This document shows positions 20,610 through 31,644 of a stretch of 64,000 nt of DNA, in pieces. The notes below the pieces were generated by a model. The model saw only the letters and a program-made list of their open reading frames with translations. It was not told the DNA's origin and did not search any database. The stretch's first letter is position 1. Each line of letters starts with the position of its first letter. Source of the stretch: Neoceratodus forsteri (taxonomy: Eukaryota; Chordata; Ceratodontiformes; Ceratodontidae); NCBI GenBank assembly GCA_016271365.2, contig CM028131.1, positions 167,962,501 through 168,026,500 on the forward strand, written 5' to 3'. Both the position numbers and the translations under genes were made by a program.

Positions 20610-21600
20610 GAAGCTGGTGGTGGTGGTCCATGGGGGGCAGACAGACTCATGGTGGCAGCAGACTTGGATAACATCAGTTCGGTGGTGGTGGTCGGGAGGC
20701 AGACAGACTCATGGTGGCAGACTTGGATAACATCAGTCCCAGTGGTGGTGGTGGTCCGGGTGCAGACAGACTCATGGTGGCAGTGGTTAACATCAGTCCT
20801 GGTGGTGGTGAAGGTGGTCCGGGGGGCAGACAGACTCATGGTGGCAGACTTGGATAACATCAGTCCCAGTGGTGGTGGTGGCCTGGGGGGCAGACAGACT
20901 CATGGTGGCAGACTTGAATAACATCAGTCCTGGGGATGGTGGTGGTCCGGGGCAGACAGACTCATGGTAGCAGACTTGGATAACATCAGTCCCAGTGGTG
21001 GTGGTGGTCTGGGAGGCAGACAGACTCATGGTGGTAGTGGTGGCAGTGGATAACATCAGTCCCAGTGGTGGTGAAGGTGGTCTGGGGGCAGACAAACTCA
21101 TGGTGGCAGACTTGATAACATCAGTCCCAGTGGTGGTGGTGGTCAAAGAGGCAGACAGACTCATGGTGGCAGACTTGGATAATATCAGTCCGGTGGTGGT
21201 GGTGGTGGTGGTGGTCAGAGGGCAGACAGACTCATGGTGGCAGACTTGGATAACATCAGTCCCGGTGGTGGTGGTGGTGGTGGTCCAGAGGGCAGACAGA
21301 CTCATGGTGGTAGACTTGGATAACATCAGTCCTGGTGGTGGTGACGACTTGGATAACATCAGTTCTGGTGGTGGTGGTGGTCCGGGGGCAGACAGACTCA
21401 TGGTAGCAGACTTATATAACATCAGTCCCGGTGGTGGTGGTGGTGGTGGTCCGGAGGGGCAGACAGACTCATGGTGGTAGTGGTGGCAGTGGATAACATC
21501 AGTCCCAGTGGTGGTGAAGCTGGTCTGGGGGGGCAGACAGACTCATGGTGGCAGACTTGGATAACATCAGTCCCGATGGCGGTGATCCGGAGGGGGGGCG
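20610..21600. repeat. Minisatellite, ~60-70-bp unit, 14 copies of the core
   Basis: The core cagacagactcatggtggca is found 14 times (with small changes) between 20645 and 21550, alternating with ttggataacatcagtccc and a (GGT)n tract of variable length followed by ccgggggg-like bases. Unit length varies mainly through the GGT tract. Long frames on both strands are a by-product of the repeat. Confidence 0.9.
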
Positions 21601-21736
21601 CACCACCTTTTAAATACTGTAGTTAAAACCTGCCAACATTAACCATGTCATCATCCTCATAAAGAAAACTGCCCTCACAGTCATTGATGTCTGAAGTCTG
21701 ACCACTGGGAAATTCTTTCTCCATTGTGTCGTCATA
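21601..21736. other. Spacer with a short acidic minus-strand frame
   Basis: On the minus strand a ~33-residue frame from about 21724 begins MEKEFPSGQTSD and contains an acidic YEDDDM patch before a stop near 21622. It is too short to assign and could be a residual exon or chance. Confidence 0.2.
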
Positions 21737-21989
21737 CTAACATACTAATTGCCAGCAGATTAGGCCTTACGGTCTATTGAGTCTGCTCGAAGCATCAGAT
21801 CCCTAGTTGCTGTGCCGAGGCCCCCCCTTGTGTTCCAGAAACCCCTATCATCCATCCCCACCCCCCCGGGCCAGGCAATCATCTGATACATCTGCTTTCT
21901 GTGTCTGTCCCACCCTCTCTTGAAGCCCTCCACTGTGGATCTATGAACCAGCTCACAAGGCAGCGCATTCCAAGGGTCCACCACCTTAC
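21737..21989 (-). mobile_element. 3' end of split CR1-B
   Basis: The minus strand reads LCKVVDPWNALPCELVHRST then a VEGFKRGWDRHRKQ segment, the CR1 C terminus, followed by a 3' UTR with agcagactcaatagaccgta and tail near 21737. It lacks the upstream part of the same domain, which is found at 23214 ending EEVFTE. The two halves join across the CR1 inserted at 21990-23213. Confidence 0.8.
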
Positions 21990-23213
21990 ATAGATACATA
22001 GACAGTGTTGGCAGATAAGGGCCTATGGCCCACCCAGTCTGCCCATTTAAGTTTGTAAGTTCAGTTTATGTTTTCAAGGAAGTCTGTTGCCCCTTATCCC
22101 TGACCTCCAGAATTCCTTTATGTCTATCCCATGCATTCTTAAATCCCGTGATTGTTTCAGCCCCCACCACTTCCTCTGGCAGGGTGTTCCACTTGTCCAC
22201 CACCGTTCTGTGAAGAAATTCTTCCTCCGTTTCCTCTGAATCGTCCTCCCTCAACTTCATCCCATGCCCTCTAGTCCTGGAAGATCTTTCTCGCTTAAAA
22301 ATAGTGCATTCCTGCACCCTGTTCCTCCCTGTAAGATACTTGTATGTCTCTATCATATCCCCTCTCTCCCTCCTCTCCTCCAGGGAGTACATGTTCAGTG
22401 CCTTCAACCTGTCCTCATAGGACTTGTGATGCAATCCATGCACCATCTTTGTTGCCCTCCTCTGAACCTTCTCTACCCTGTCTATGTCCTTACGTAGGTA
22501 AGGTCTCCAGAACTGCACAGTGTACTCCAGGTGCGGCCTCACTAGTATCTTGTATAGTGGAATTATGACCTCCCTTTTCCTGCTGGTGATGCCCCTGCCT
22601 ATGCATCCCAGCATCCTATTTGCTTTACCTGCTGCCTTGTCACACTGTTTCCCTGCCTTGAGGTCATCAGAGATGATAACTCCAAGATCCCTTTCCTGCT
22701 TGGTGCATGCTATATCCTCACCCCCCAACTGATATATTGTGCCAGGGTTTTTGTGCCCCATATGCATTATCTTGCACTTCCTTGCATTGAATTTCAACTG
22801 CCAAACCCTGACCATTCTTCAAGTTTCTGCAGGTCCTTCTCATTCTGTCTACACTCTCTGGTGTGTCTACTCTGTTACAGAGCTTTGTGTCATCAGCGAA
22901 CAGTGAAATTCTGCCTTCTAGGGTCCTGTGCAATGTCACTGATGAAGATATTGAATAGTACGGTCCCAGCACTGATCCCTGTGGTCCCACTGGTCACTCT
23001 TCCCTCTGTAGAGTGACAGCCATTACCACCGCCCTCTGTGTCCTGCTGCCCAGCCAGTTACCTACCCACCGCACTACTGTCCTGCCCACACCCATATTCC
23101 CCAGTTTGTGCAATAGTCTTCTATGTGGCACAGTGTCAAAGGCCTTGCTGAAGTCCAGATAGGCCATGTCCACCTCCCTCCCCTGATCCACCTCCCTAGT
23201 CACCCAGTCAAAA
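21990..23213 (-). mobile_element. CR1-A, 5'-truncated, inserted into CR1-B
   Basis: The 3' tail (catagatacatagac on the plus strand) starts at 21990; the 5' break is near 23213 inside the RT. Content runs from the TKEVD-type segment and AYLDFSKAFDTVPH to the complete C terminus and 3' UTR. It is oriented the same way as its host CR1-B but belongs to a different subfamily, as the 3' UTRs differ. Confidence 0.85.
22066..23203 (-). pseudogene. CR1-A ORF2 reverse transcriptase, C-terminal part
   Basis: Three minus-strand frames cover it. Frame 22994-23203: MAYLDFSKAFDTVPHRRLL (first catalytic aspartate) and WVGNWLGSRTQRAVV. Frame 22718-22990: QGSVLGPYYS and ISLFADDTKLCNRVDT (intact FADD box). 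Frame 22066-22815 (249 residues): [82 protein letters not shown], and VVDKWNTLPEEVVGAETI. Frameshifts separate the frames. A family-typical RT thumb and C-terminal region is complete; the endonuclease is absent. Confidence 0.9.
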
Positions 23214-23572
23214 ATTCAGTGAAAACCTCCTCCTCTTCTCCCTCACCCTTCCACCTTCCAACTTCAAACCATGCCCTCTGGTGATACCTCCCTGCTTTAG
23301 CCTAAAGATCCCCTCATGTTTACCCTATTTATTCCCTTGAGGTACTTGAAGACCTCAATCATGTCCTCCCTGTTTCTCCTTTCCTATAATGAAAACAGGC
23401 AGAGCTCCTCAAGTCTGTCCTCATACATCAAATCCCCTAGTCCTTGTATCATCTTAGTTGCCCTCCTCTGTACCCTCTCCAGGAGCTGTATGTCCCTCTT
23501 CAAGTGTGGTCTCCAGTACTGTACACAGTACTCAAGGTGTGGTCTAATCCAGTCCATTGCACGGTGGCAGAA

Positions 23573-25946
23573 TCACTTCCTGCTCCTAGAGGTGATCCCC
23601 CTTATGATGCATCCCAACATCCTGTTTGCCTTGCTAGCCGCTCTCCTGCACTGCTCAGAGTTATTCATGCATGCATCCACCATGACCCCTAGGTATTTTT
23701 CCCCTGTTGAGGAATCCATGGCCTCCCCTCCCAGGGTGTACCTGTGTTTAGGGTTTCCCCACCCAAGATGCAACACCTTGCACTTGGTGATATTGAAATT
23801 TAATTTCCATGTGTGAGCCCAGCTTTCCAGGGTGTCCAGGTCCCCTTGCAGTGCCAACCTTCCCTCTTCCCCTTCAACTACTGCTCCCATCTTGGAATCA
23901 TCATCAAAGAGACTCATTTCACACCCTATACCCTCCCTGATGTCCGATATGCATGCATTAAACAGGATTGGACCCAGGACCAAGCCCTGTGGTTCCCCAC
24001 TACCGACCTCTCTAGGGTTCGAGATCCCCCACGACCACTACTCTCTGGTGTATCCAGCTAGCCAGTTTTCAATCCATCTGACCATCAAAGGGCCTACTCC
24101 CAACCCCATCAGTTTCTCCACTAGACCATTGTGGGGAACAGAGTCAAATGCCTTGCTGAAGTCCAAGAATAATACATCTACAGACATTCCCTGTCCAGTT
24201 CTAATGTTACCCATTCATAGAACTCCACAAGATTGGTTTGACATGATCTACCTGACACAAACCCATGTTGCCGACTATCCAGACCTCCCACCTCCTCCAA
24301 GTACACCCACAATCATTCCTTTAGTATACTCTCCATTACTTTTCCCACCACTGAGGTCAAACCGATGGGTCTATAGTTACCTGGTACTTCCGCGACCCCC
24401 CTTTATGGATGGGCACCACATGTGCCTCTCACCAATCCCTAGGTACCATCCCTGTCTCAAGCGACCTGTTGAAGAGCTCCACCAGGGGTGCCACCAGTAT
24501 GTCCACCAATTCCCATAGTAATCTCAGATGAATGCCATCCAGCCCAGGAGATTTATCTTTCTTTAGGGCCTTGAGGGCTAACCACACCCTTTTGGTGGAG
24601 TTAGCATCATCTGCCCCCTTCACCTTACTGACCTTTTTATCCTTATCCTGATGTGACACCCCTTGGGTACCTCTTCCTCCCTCTTGCTCCATTTCTGTTG
24701 GTCCCCTGATCCCACTCATTACCACTTCTATCCCCATTGTGCATTGCTTTGTAGATATCCTATCCCCCTCCCTAGTGAACACAGAGGTGAAGTACTCGTT
24801 TAATACCTCTGTCTGGTCCTTCACCGCTTCCACCCACCCTCCTTCTAATCTCAATCTGCCGAGATGGCCCTTAGTTTCTCTCCACTCCCCAATGAACCGG
24901 AAGAACCCCTTTTCCCCTCCATGTATCCCTGTGCCAGCCACTGCTCTTTACTGAACTTTGCCCCCCTCACCATCCGGGTGACTTTTCTAGATGCAAGATG
25001 GTACATTTCCTTTTCCCTATCCCCTCTTGTTGTTTTATATTTTTTGTAGGCCGCCTTCTTTTCTCTGACCACTACCTGAACCTCACTGGACCACCAGCAT
25101 GGTTCATGTGACCTTGCTTCCTTATGTTTCACCTTAGCGCAGGTCCTGACTGCCTCATGAAGTCCCCATTTTATGACCTCCCATCTCTTTTCCACATTTG
25201 TCATTGATGTAATCCCCTTCAAGTGATCCTTGAGAATATTTCCCATGCCCACAAAGTCTGCCCCCCAGAAGTCCACTGCCAGTGTCCTAGATCTCCCCCT
25301 CCCCATGCTTATTTGAAACCAGACAGTATTGTGGTCGCTCCCAGTCAGGGGATCCTCTACAACCAGGTCCCTTACCAGATCCCCATCTGCCTGAACCACG
25401 TCCAGGACATGCACCTCTCTTGTGGGCACAATCACATGCTGTGTTAAGAACACATCCTGCAAGCTGTCCAGCAGCCTCTGCTCCTTGGCCACCTTAGAGG
25501 ACATGGTTCCCCAGTTTGTACCTGGCATATTAAGGTCCCCCATCAACACCACTCCTTCTCCTTTTGGTCCACACTGGGCAATGATGTTGTCAAGCAAACC
25601 ATCCTCCCGGAACATCACCCATCCCGGGAGGCCTATATACTACACACATCTTGACCTTACCTCCTGCTGGGGTTTGTAAGGTGACCCATAATGCCTCCAT
25701 GTTTCCCTCTGCCTCTTCTACCCTAGCAATTTCTATGTCATCTCCAATGAACATAGCCACTCCACCCCCTCTTCCCTCCTTTCTATCCTTCCTAATCATA
25801 ATGTACCCCCACACGTTTAGGTCCCAGTCATGGTTTTTTGTTGGCCCACATTTCTGTGACCACCGCCACATCCACCCCCACCCAAACAGCATGGCCTGGA
25901 CCTCTGGTAACTTGTTTTCCAAGCTCCTGGCATTTACTAACACCAC
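23573..25946 (-). pseudogene. CR1-B ORF2: endonuclease and reverse transcriptase
   Basis: Frame 25590-25946 opens the AP endonuclease (VLVNARSLENKLPEVQAML, GGGVAMFIGDDIEIARV, CVVYRPPG). Frame 24851-25618 continues: VVLMGDLNMPGTNWG (catalytic D-x-N), TGSDHNTVWFQI (catalytic SDH), then a basic linker. Frame 24429-24941 has FFRFIGEW and KALKKDKSPGLDGIHLRLL, the start of RT. LDFSKAFDSVPHNGLV is readable near 24120-24170. Frame 23573-23983 has VLGPILFNACISDI and LFDDDSKMG, where the FADD box has become FDDD, then KCKVLHLGWGNP. Stops and shifts make it inactive. Confidence 0.85.
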
Positions 25947-26133
25947 CCCCCACCCCTTATCCCTGATCCCCTTTGTCGAACCCCACCCAGGTTCCTTATA
26001 CTTCCTTCCTCCCTCCCTCTGCTCCTCCTGAAACCTCCTCCCCCAGTCTGTTTCCCCCTCCCCTTGGGTTTGAAGGCTACTCCCCTCATCTGGAGGAGAG
26101 GGCTTCTGGTCAGCCCCTCCCTTATGCCTCCCC

Positions 26134-27385
26134 TCACAAGTTTAAACCCCACCTTTCTTGAATGTAGTCAGCCACCCCCTGTTTAAGGACTTCCTTCCCT
26201 AATGGGGCAGAATGAAGCCTGTCCTTGGCATACAGTCCCTTATCCTTCCAAACTCCTTTCCAGTTACCTAACACTCCCAACCCACTCTCTTCAGCCCACT
26301 TCCTGAGCCAGTCAATAGCCTCTGTGATCTTCATTTTTCTCTCCACTGAGGCCTTTGGTACTGAAAGTATCTCCGAAAAGGATATGTTGCATCCATTATC
26401 CTGACAGACTCTGGCAAGTTCTTGGAACCTTGCTTTGATTTCAAAATGCTATTTCCTCTAGATCGTTAGTTCCCAAATGCACCAGGAAATCCAGTTTCCT
26501 CCACAATCCCTAACCAGTTCGTACACCATGAACTTTTGCTCTGTGCACTGTCAACCCAGAGATACTCACTACCTTCACCTGGCTATGGCATCAACCCCCT
26601 GTCCCTCCACTGGATACCTAATCATCGAGTCTCCAATAACAGAACCTTAACACCGCCATCATTCTTATGGTTACTGCCACTATGCACTCTCAACCCCTTT
26701 ATTCATGATCTCAATTCCATGGTAGTCTTCCTGTCTTATTAGAGACCCTCTTGTCACCCTCCCTTTCTGCCTCCTTGTTATTTTGCCCACTTGACTCAGA
26801 CCCCCCCTTAATAGGTGTCATCTTTAACCCTCTTTTACCCGAACCATTTATCCTGGACCTTATTGTTTCCCCTTCCCCCACACCGCCATCCTCCCCCCTT
26901 GTAATAGTACCCCTACCTCCAGAGGCCCTCTGTGGGTCCCCTTTACCTAGGGCTCCATCCTTGGTACAGACCCCCCTGATGAATGGGGGCCCCTGCTCTG
27001 CCTCCTTGTCTCCCAGTTTCTCTCCAGTCATGCTCTCCTCCCTCATGTCTGCAATATGTTGCATCTCCCCCATCTGCTTAACATTTATGTTTCCCCTTCT
27101 CCCTCTGGGATTATTTCTATCCTTTCCATTGCCAGTCTGCGATGCCCTATGGGTATCCGACTCCCTCCCTCCGGCCTCTGTATCAGTTTCCTCATTTCCA
27201 CCAACCCCTTCCTCCCCCTCTAGATTGCTTAGTAGCTCAAATTTATTGTAACACTCTATGCCAGCCTCCATCAAGTAACCTGAGTTTCCCCTGACTGCCC
27301 CTCTAAACTGCCCCTCTTCCTCCCCTCTTGCCCTGTTCTCCTTAGGAGCTCCCTTCCCACAGTATGCTCTTTTAGGCTTTCCCAC
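26134..27385 (-). pseudogene. CR1-B ORF1 with SGNH esterase motifs
   Basis: Frame 26711-27385 is a charged, low-complexity N-terminal part (contains NKFELLSNLEGEE). Beyond a shift, VIGDSMIRYPVEG is readable at about 26600-26640 (GDS block with the serine), HLGTNDLE at about 26455-26480 (GTND block), and KDRLHSAPLGKEVL in frame 26134-26346 (D-x-L-H block). Those three blocks in this order are the SGNH/GDSL hydrolase core carried by ORF1 of many CR1 elements. ORF1p is an RNA-binding partner of the element; the esterase's substrate is not known. The frame is broken in at least two places. Confidence 0.8.
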
Positions 27386-27860
27386 AACAGCCCCTCCCTT
27401 CTCACTGTCTGCTCTTCTAGGCTGCCCTACAACAGCCCCTCATGACTCTTCCCCTCCACTCTCTTTATATTCGGAATGTTTACCCCTACATTTCCCCTTA
27501 GCATCAACAACATCCCTACCTAAGGGTCATCTGTCCCTAATATCCCCCTTCTACTTGCTGTAACATAACGTCCTATAATTACTGAGTTGCCCCAGCCTCC
27601 CTCAGCCCCACCCTTCTGCCACCCATATCCATACCCCTTATCCTTGGACACCCCCAACTCCCCAGCTTACTCCTTAACCAATATACTTCACTCCTGATAC
27701 AAGATAGCTGTCTACAGAGTGGAAGCCTCCTTCTCCAGGCCCAATTGAGAATTATTGCAATCTCACAGCCTGTGCAGCCTACAACCTTTCTGAAGATGCC
27801 TGTCATGGTGGAATGTGGCCACCCTGTTTGTCCTCTCTGTTCATAATGGCACACACCATT

Positions 27861-28394
27861 TTCTCAGTCCCTGGAATACAGTCTCTCTCTCTATACTGAC
27901 TGCAGTTATTTACAAACCCAATTTCAACCCCACCAATAAAGTTCCCAAGTCTCACAAACACATACAGTCCAGTGAGTGTCCAGTCCCACTAACAGTGTGT
28001 GTATGCAGACCTCAGGTACCGTATGATGTCACAGGCCCACCAGTTCCTGTTGCTTCAAATTTCAGTCACAAACAGAAATGCACAGCCCTTCAATCCCAAC
28101 CCCCAGTGGCTTTTCAGTATTTAAGAAAGCCTACAAAACAGGGTGGGTGAGATGGCTCTACCACCACCAGGCAAACATCCCATTTAAATTTTGCTTTAAT
28201 TATCACTGCCAAACAAGTGTTCCCACACCCAGCACACAAGCCCCAATAGTTACAATATCGCAGCCCAAGTAACAGTTCTAACTCAAAGTAGTAATTTTTT
28301 AACATACAGAACTAATTTCAAGTACAAAACTATTCAAATATTTCAGTTAAAACAGAAGATAAAACCAAACCTCTTTCCTGAACAACCTCCTACC
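27861..28394. other. Unassigned; possible CR1-B 5' UTR
   Basis: No conserved frame. It may include the rest of CR1-B's 5' UTR, but it shares no obvious block with the 5' UTR of the CR1 at 53896-58569. A 17-base block aaacctctttcctgaac (28363-28380) also occurs near 6259 in the L2 5' region; this may be coincidence. Confidence 0.35.
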
Positions 28395-28775
28395 TCTGTT
28401 CCCAAGTGGATAATGAAAGACAAGATAAGGAGAGTCTTTGTAAGCTGAGTGGCAACCATAACACAAGGGCACACAATCTTGAGCTGGAATGTGGGAGGTT
28501 TAGGAGGGAGGTCAGGAAGCACTTTCTTCACAGAGAGGGTGGTGGACACTTGGAATGTGCTGCCTGAAGAGGGCATCTAGAGGAAGACAGTGGGCAGCTT
28601 TAAGAGAGGCTCGGATAGGCACAGGGAAAGTAAGGATCATGGGTGGGAGGATGGGAGGAGTGGGAGGGAGGGCAGGGACATTAGCTCAAGCTGTGGATCC
28701 TGCAATATGAGCAGACTTAATAGACCAAATGGTCTTCTTCTGCTAGCTTCTTCATTTGTTCATATGTCTTGGTGA
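28395..28775 (+). mobile_element. CR1 LINE 3' end (5'-truncated)
   Basis: Plus-strand coding sequence reads GRSGSTFFTERVVDTWNVLP, the CR1 C-terminal signature, followed by a 3' UTR with gagcagacttaatagacc and ggtcttcttctgc. The 3' UTR resembles that of CR1-B (21737-21989) more than that of CR1-A. It is short and degraded. Confidence 0.7.
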
Positions 28776-28794
28776 GTGGGTAGCATGAACCTGT

Positions 28795-30402
28795 TTTACT
28801 GATCTGAGGAGTCTTGGCCATGACACCAGAAAAACTCCCTGGTCTTGTACCCTTGGCATTTTACTACCTGCCAAGATGGCTGCTGGAAGAGAGGAGCTGA
28901 TGGAGGTGGAAGACACTGGGGAGACTGCCTCCTGTCTAGTGTCTGTTAATTTAGAGGCAACCACAGGAAATTAATTTACTGAACCACAAGAAGGAGAAAA
29001 TATAAAAGTTGGAAACAAAGGAGTTGCATTCCAGAGAACAACAGTAACTGAAAACCTTCCTGAATGGAAATACAAAAACACAAGCTTCTTGATTTGCTCT
29101 CAAAATCCAAAGCTGTAATTCAGTCAGGAAGATGGCAGCACAATGTGATGGCAGAGAAGCAGCAGTTCCAAGGGAAAGAGGCTGACTTGTCTGAGCTGAC
29201 TGCCTAGCAGCCGTGTTTGACAAGCGATGACGCAGGAGCATCAAAGGCTCCTGAGTCACAGCAGACAATGCCCAATGCAGACGCTGGGAGAATTGCAGGT
29301 TTAAAGTCAAGTGAGCAGGAAAACACATTGGGCCAGAATGTTTCAGATGTGAGTACTCATGACTAAAATTCTGTGGGAAATATTTTACTAACACCAGAGG
29401 CTTATGTTGACTTGAATGGGGTGACAGAAGAAAAACAAGGAAAGACAGAGGTTGAAAACTGTTTAAACAAAGAGAAGGAAGAGGGAAACAATGAAACTGG
29501 GGTAAACAGAAATGAAACAGAGTCAAGCTCTGTGTATAAAGGCATTTACACTGACCAGGGAAAGAAAAATTCTGCACTCTCTATTGAGAATGAAGAGAAT
29601 GAAAACAAAAAAAGAAAGGGATCATAAGGCCAAGCAGCTGGGATCATTCCTTCACTCCCCAATTTCAATTCAAATGTCTCTGTTACTGGAAAGACTAGTG
29701 CTGATGCATTAAAAAGTGCAGGTTGGGAAAAACCAGATGTGAATAAACCCAGGCAAAGTCTGCCAGATAGGCTTGGGGAAAAAACAAGTGATATGGAGGA
29801 CTCACAAACAGACTTGTTAGATCTCCCCCCAGAACTTGTTTTAACACAGAACCCAAGATTGCAATTACCTAAACAGGGAAAGGAGGAGAATAAAAATAAT
29901 TGACACGGTGAAAATATTGAAAATGCTGGACACACTGAAATGGGAAATGAGGCCCCACCCCCCCCTCCAAACAAAGCAAAGCACAGACAGTAGGTCGCAT
30001 GGGCCTGTGGGAGGACACAATAACCAGAATAAAAATTCCACACAGCAAAATGTTAGACCCCAAGAACACACTTACAGTGGGCTTTTCCACACACCGCAAG
30101 AGCAAGCAAAGTGATGGAATGCCATAAAGTTTTGTTACAAAGGGGAATTAGAGATCTTCCCAGATCGCTTATATGTGGTGAAAAAGATGATAAAGGAAAG
30201 CTTAGATTTCTCTCCCATAGAAATTTATGCCCTTATCCACACCTCTGGCAACCCCAATTTTGACTTAAGCTTTAAGACAGCTACTGGTTTGGAAAATGTT
30301 TGGCAAAGGTACCAGCAGGTCAAATACACTTCTTTATGGTCCATTTGTGTAGCCATTCCACTCACTAAGCCAGCTTTTAGAACTATAACTGTACTTTTTG
30401 AC
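28795..30402 (+). pseudogene. Tx1-type LINE ORF1, first part (Tx1-A)
   Basis: An ATG at 28876 opens MAAGREELMEVEDTGE; after shifts, frame 29373-29627 is an acidic linker. From about 30115 the conserved block begins: YKGELEIFPDRLYVV and, in frame 30175, IHTSGNPNFDLSFKTATGLE, NVWQRYQQVKYTSLW and AIPLTKPAFRTITVLFD. The same block is present at 46240-46510 and 47600-47890. This is the N-terminal region of the Tx1-clade ORF1 protein, upstream of its CCHC knuckles. It is cut at about 30402; the next residues expected appear at 39848. Confidence 0.7.
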
Positions 30403-30605
30403 AAACATTTGTTAATGCCAAATGTTGCTTGCTTGTGTGTGCTGTTTAGATATTTGGAAGTGATAGTACCATGCCTAAGAACTGTCATGTGCCCACCACA
30501 AGACATCCACTGTGTCTTTCTGTTCAGTATTCACAGAACAGGGAGAAGGGCAAGGCCACAGCAGTACAGCAGTTGCCAAGGGGTGAAGAGGTAGTCAATA
30601 GTCCA
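30403..30605. other. Left edge of the composite insertion in Tx1
   Basis: Tx1 similarity ends at about 30402. The next ~33 bases (atttgttaatgccaaatg, then ttgcttgcttg) resemble the start of the TR295 leader at 35416-35450. Beyond that no family was recognised. A CR1 tail starts at 30606. Confidence 0.4.
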
Positions 30606-31640
30606 TTCATAGAAACATAGCAACATAGAAGGTGATGTCAAATAAGGACCGCAAGGCCCATCCAGTCTGCTCATTTATTTTCTACCTCATGAATGTGCCA
30701 TGCCTTTGCTCTGTCGATGGCCTATCTATTCATGCTCATCTGTATTGCTCCCTTATGCCTATCCCATACCTGTTTGAAGCCTTGCACTGTATTCATATCC
30801 ACCACTTCCTGAGGTAGGCTGTTCCATGTATCCACCACCCTTTCTGTGAAAAAGAACTTCCTCACATTACCCTTTAATCAGCCTCCCTCTAATCTCATGC
30901 TGTGTCCTCTTGTCCTGCTATTTTTCTTATATTGAAACATGCTAGATGATTTCACCATGTTAATGCCCTTAAGGTGTTTGAATGTTTCAATCATATCACA
31001 TCTCTCCCTCCTTTGCTCTAGGATATACATATTGAGCTCCATTAATCTGTCCTCATATGTTTTCAGATGCAGTCCCTGCACCATTTTTCTTGCCCTTCTC
31101 TGGACTGCCTCAGTTTGGTTAATGTCCTTGTAAAGGTGTGACCTCCAGTACTGCACGCAGTGCTCCAGATGGGGCCTAACCAGTGTCTTGTAAAGAGGGA
31201 TTATTACCTCCCACTTATGACTTGTGATACCACTACTAATACACCCCAGTATCCCCCTAGCCTTACCTACTGCTTTAGTTGGCTGCTTGGATGATTTCAG
31301 GTTATCTGTGATGATGATGCCCAAGTCACTTTCTTCCCTTGTGGCTGCCAGCAACTCCCCTCCTAACCTATAGGTGGCTTCAGGGTTTCTCTTCCTTATG
31401 TGCATGATATTGCACTGTACGTTAAACCCCAGTTGCCACTCTTCCAACCATTTTGCCAGTTTATCCAGATGTCTTCTCATTCTGCCCACCCCATCTGGAT
31501 CATCTACTCTGTTGCAGATCTTGGTGTCATCTGCAAACAGACAAACTTACCCTGCAGTCCATCTGCAATGTCACTGATGAAGATATTGAAGAGGACTGGC
31601 CACAGGACAGATCCCTGATTCACAGGCAAAACAGTCCTGT
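30606..31640 (-). mobile_element. CR1 LINE, 5'-truncated, minus strand
   Basis: The 3' tail (catagaaacatagcaaca on the plus strand) is at 30606. The frame 30878-31489 (203 residues) reads WQLGFNVQCNIMHIRKRNPE, DLGIIITDNLKSSKQPTKAV, GILGCISSGITSHKWEVIIP, LVRPHLEHCVQYWRSHL, EAVQRRARKMVQGL. Frame 31504-31689 has QGSVLWPVLFNIFISDIADG, followed by the region of the FADD box after a shift. It breaks off near 31640, five bases from the oppositely oriented CR1. Confidence 0.85.
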
Positions 31641-31644
31641 AGGA

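Larger units (their letters stand above)
23214..27860 (-). mobile_element. CR1-B, main body with ORF1 and ORF2
   Basis: A near full-length CR1 on the minus strand. From 5' to 3' (high to low coordinate): ORF1 with esterase motifs (26134-27385), ORF2 endonuclease (about 24900-25946), RT (23300-24900), then a break at 23214 caused by the CR1-A insertion, and the 3' end at 21737-21989. The 5' limit is uncertain; the frame at 27579-27854 has two cysteine pairs but no firm match to the zinc finger of the CR1 at 57846. CpG-poor, C-rich plus-strand composition is uniform across it. Confidence 0.8.

Noticed and set aside
20793..21480. Long frames of 209 and 161 residues on both strands
   Set aside because: They arise from the repeat having no stop in those registers; the translated product is a repeat with no protein family features.
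20600..21600. Regularly spaced repeats resembling a CRISPR array
   Set aside because: Units are contiguous minisatellite repeats with a variable GGT tract, spacers are not unique, and the surroundings are eukaryotic LINE DNA.
28363..28380. 17-base match to 6259-6275 suggesting a shared L2 5' region
   Set aside because: Similarity does not extend beyond the block on either side.
16578..28775. Idea that the CR1 ending at 16578 continues at 28395, with everything between being one insertion
   Set aside because: Orientation and order would permit it, but the 3' end at 28395 is too short and diverged to link to this copy by eye, and the interval contains multiple independent elements.
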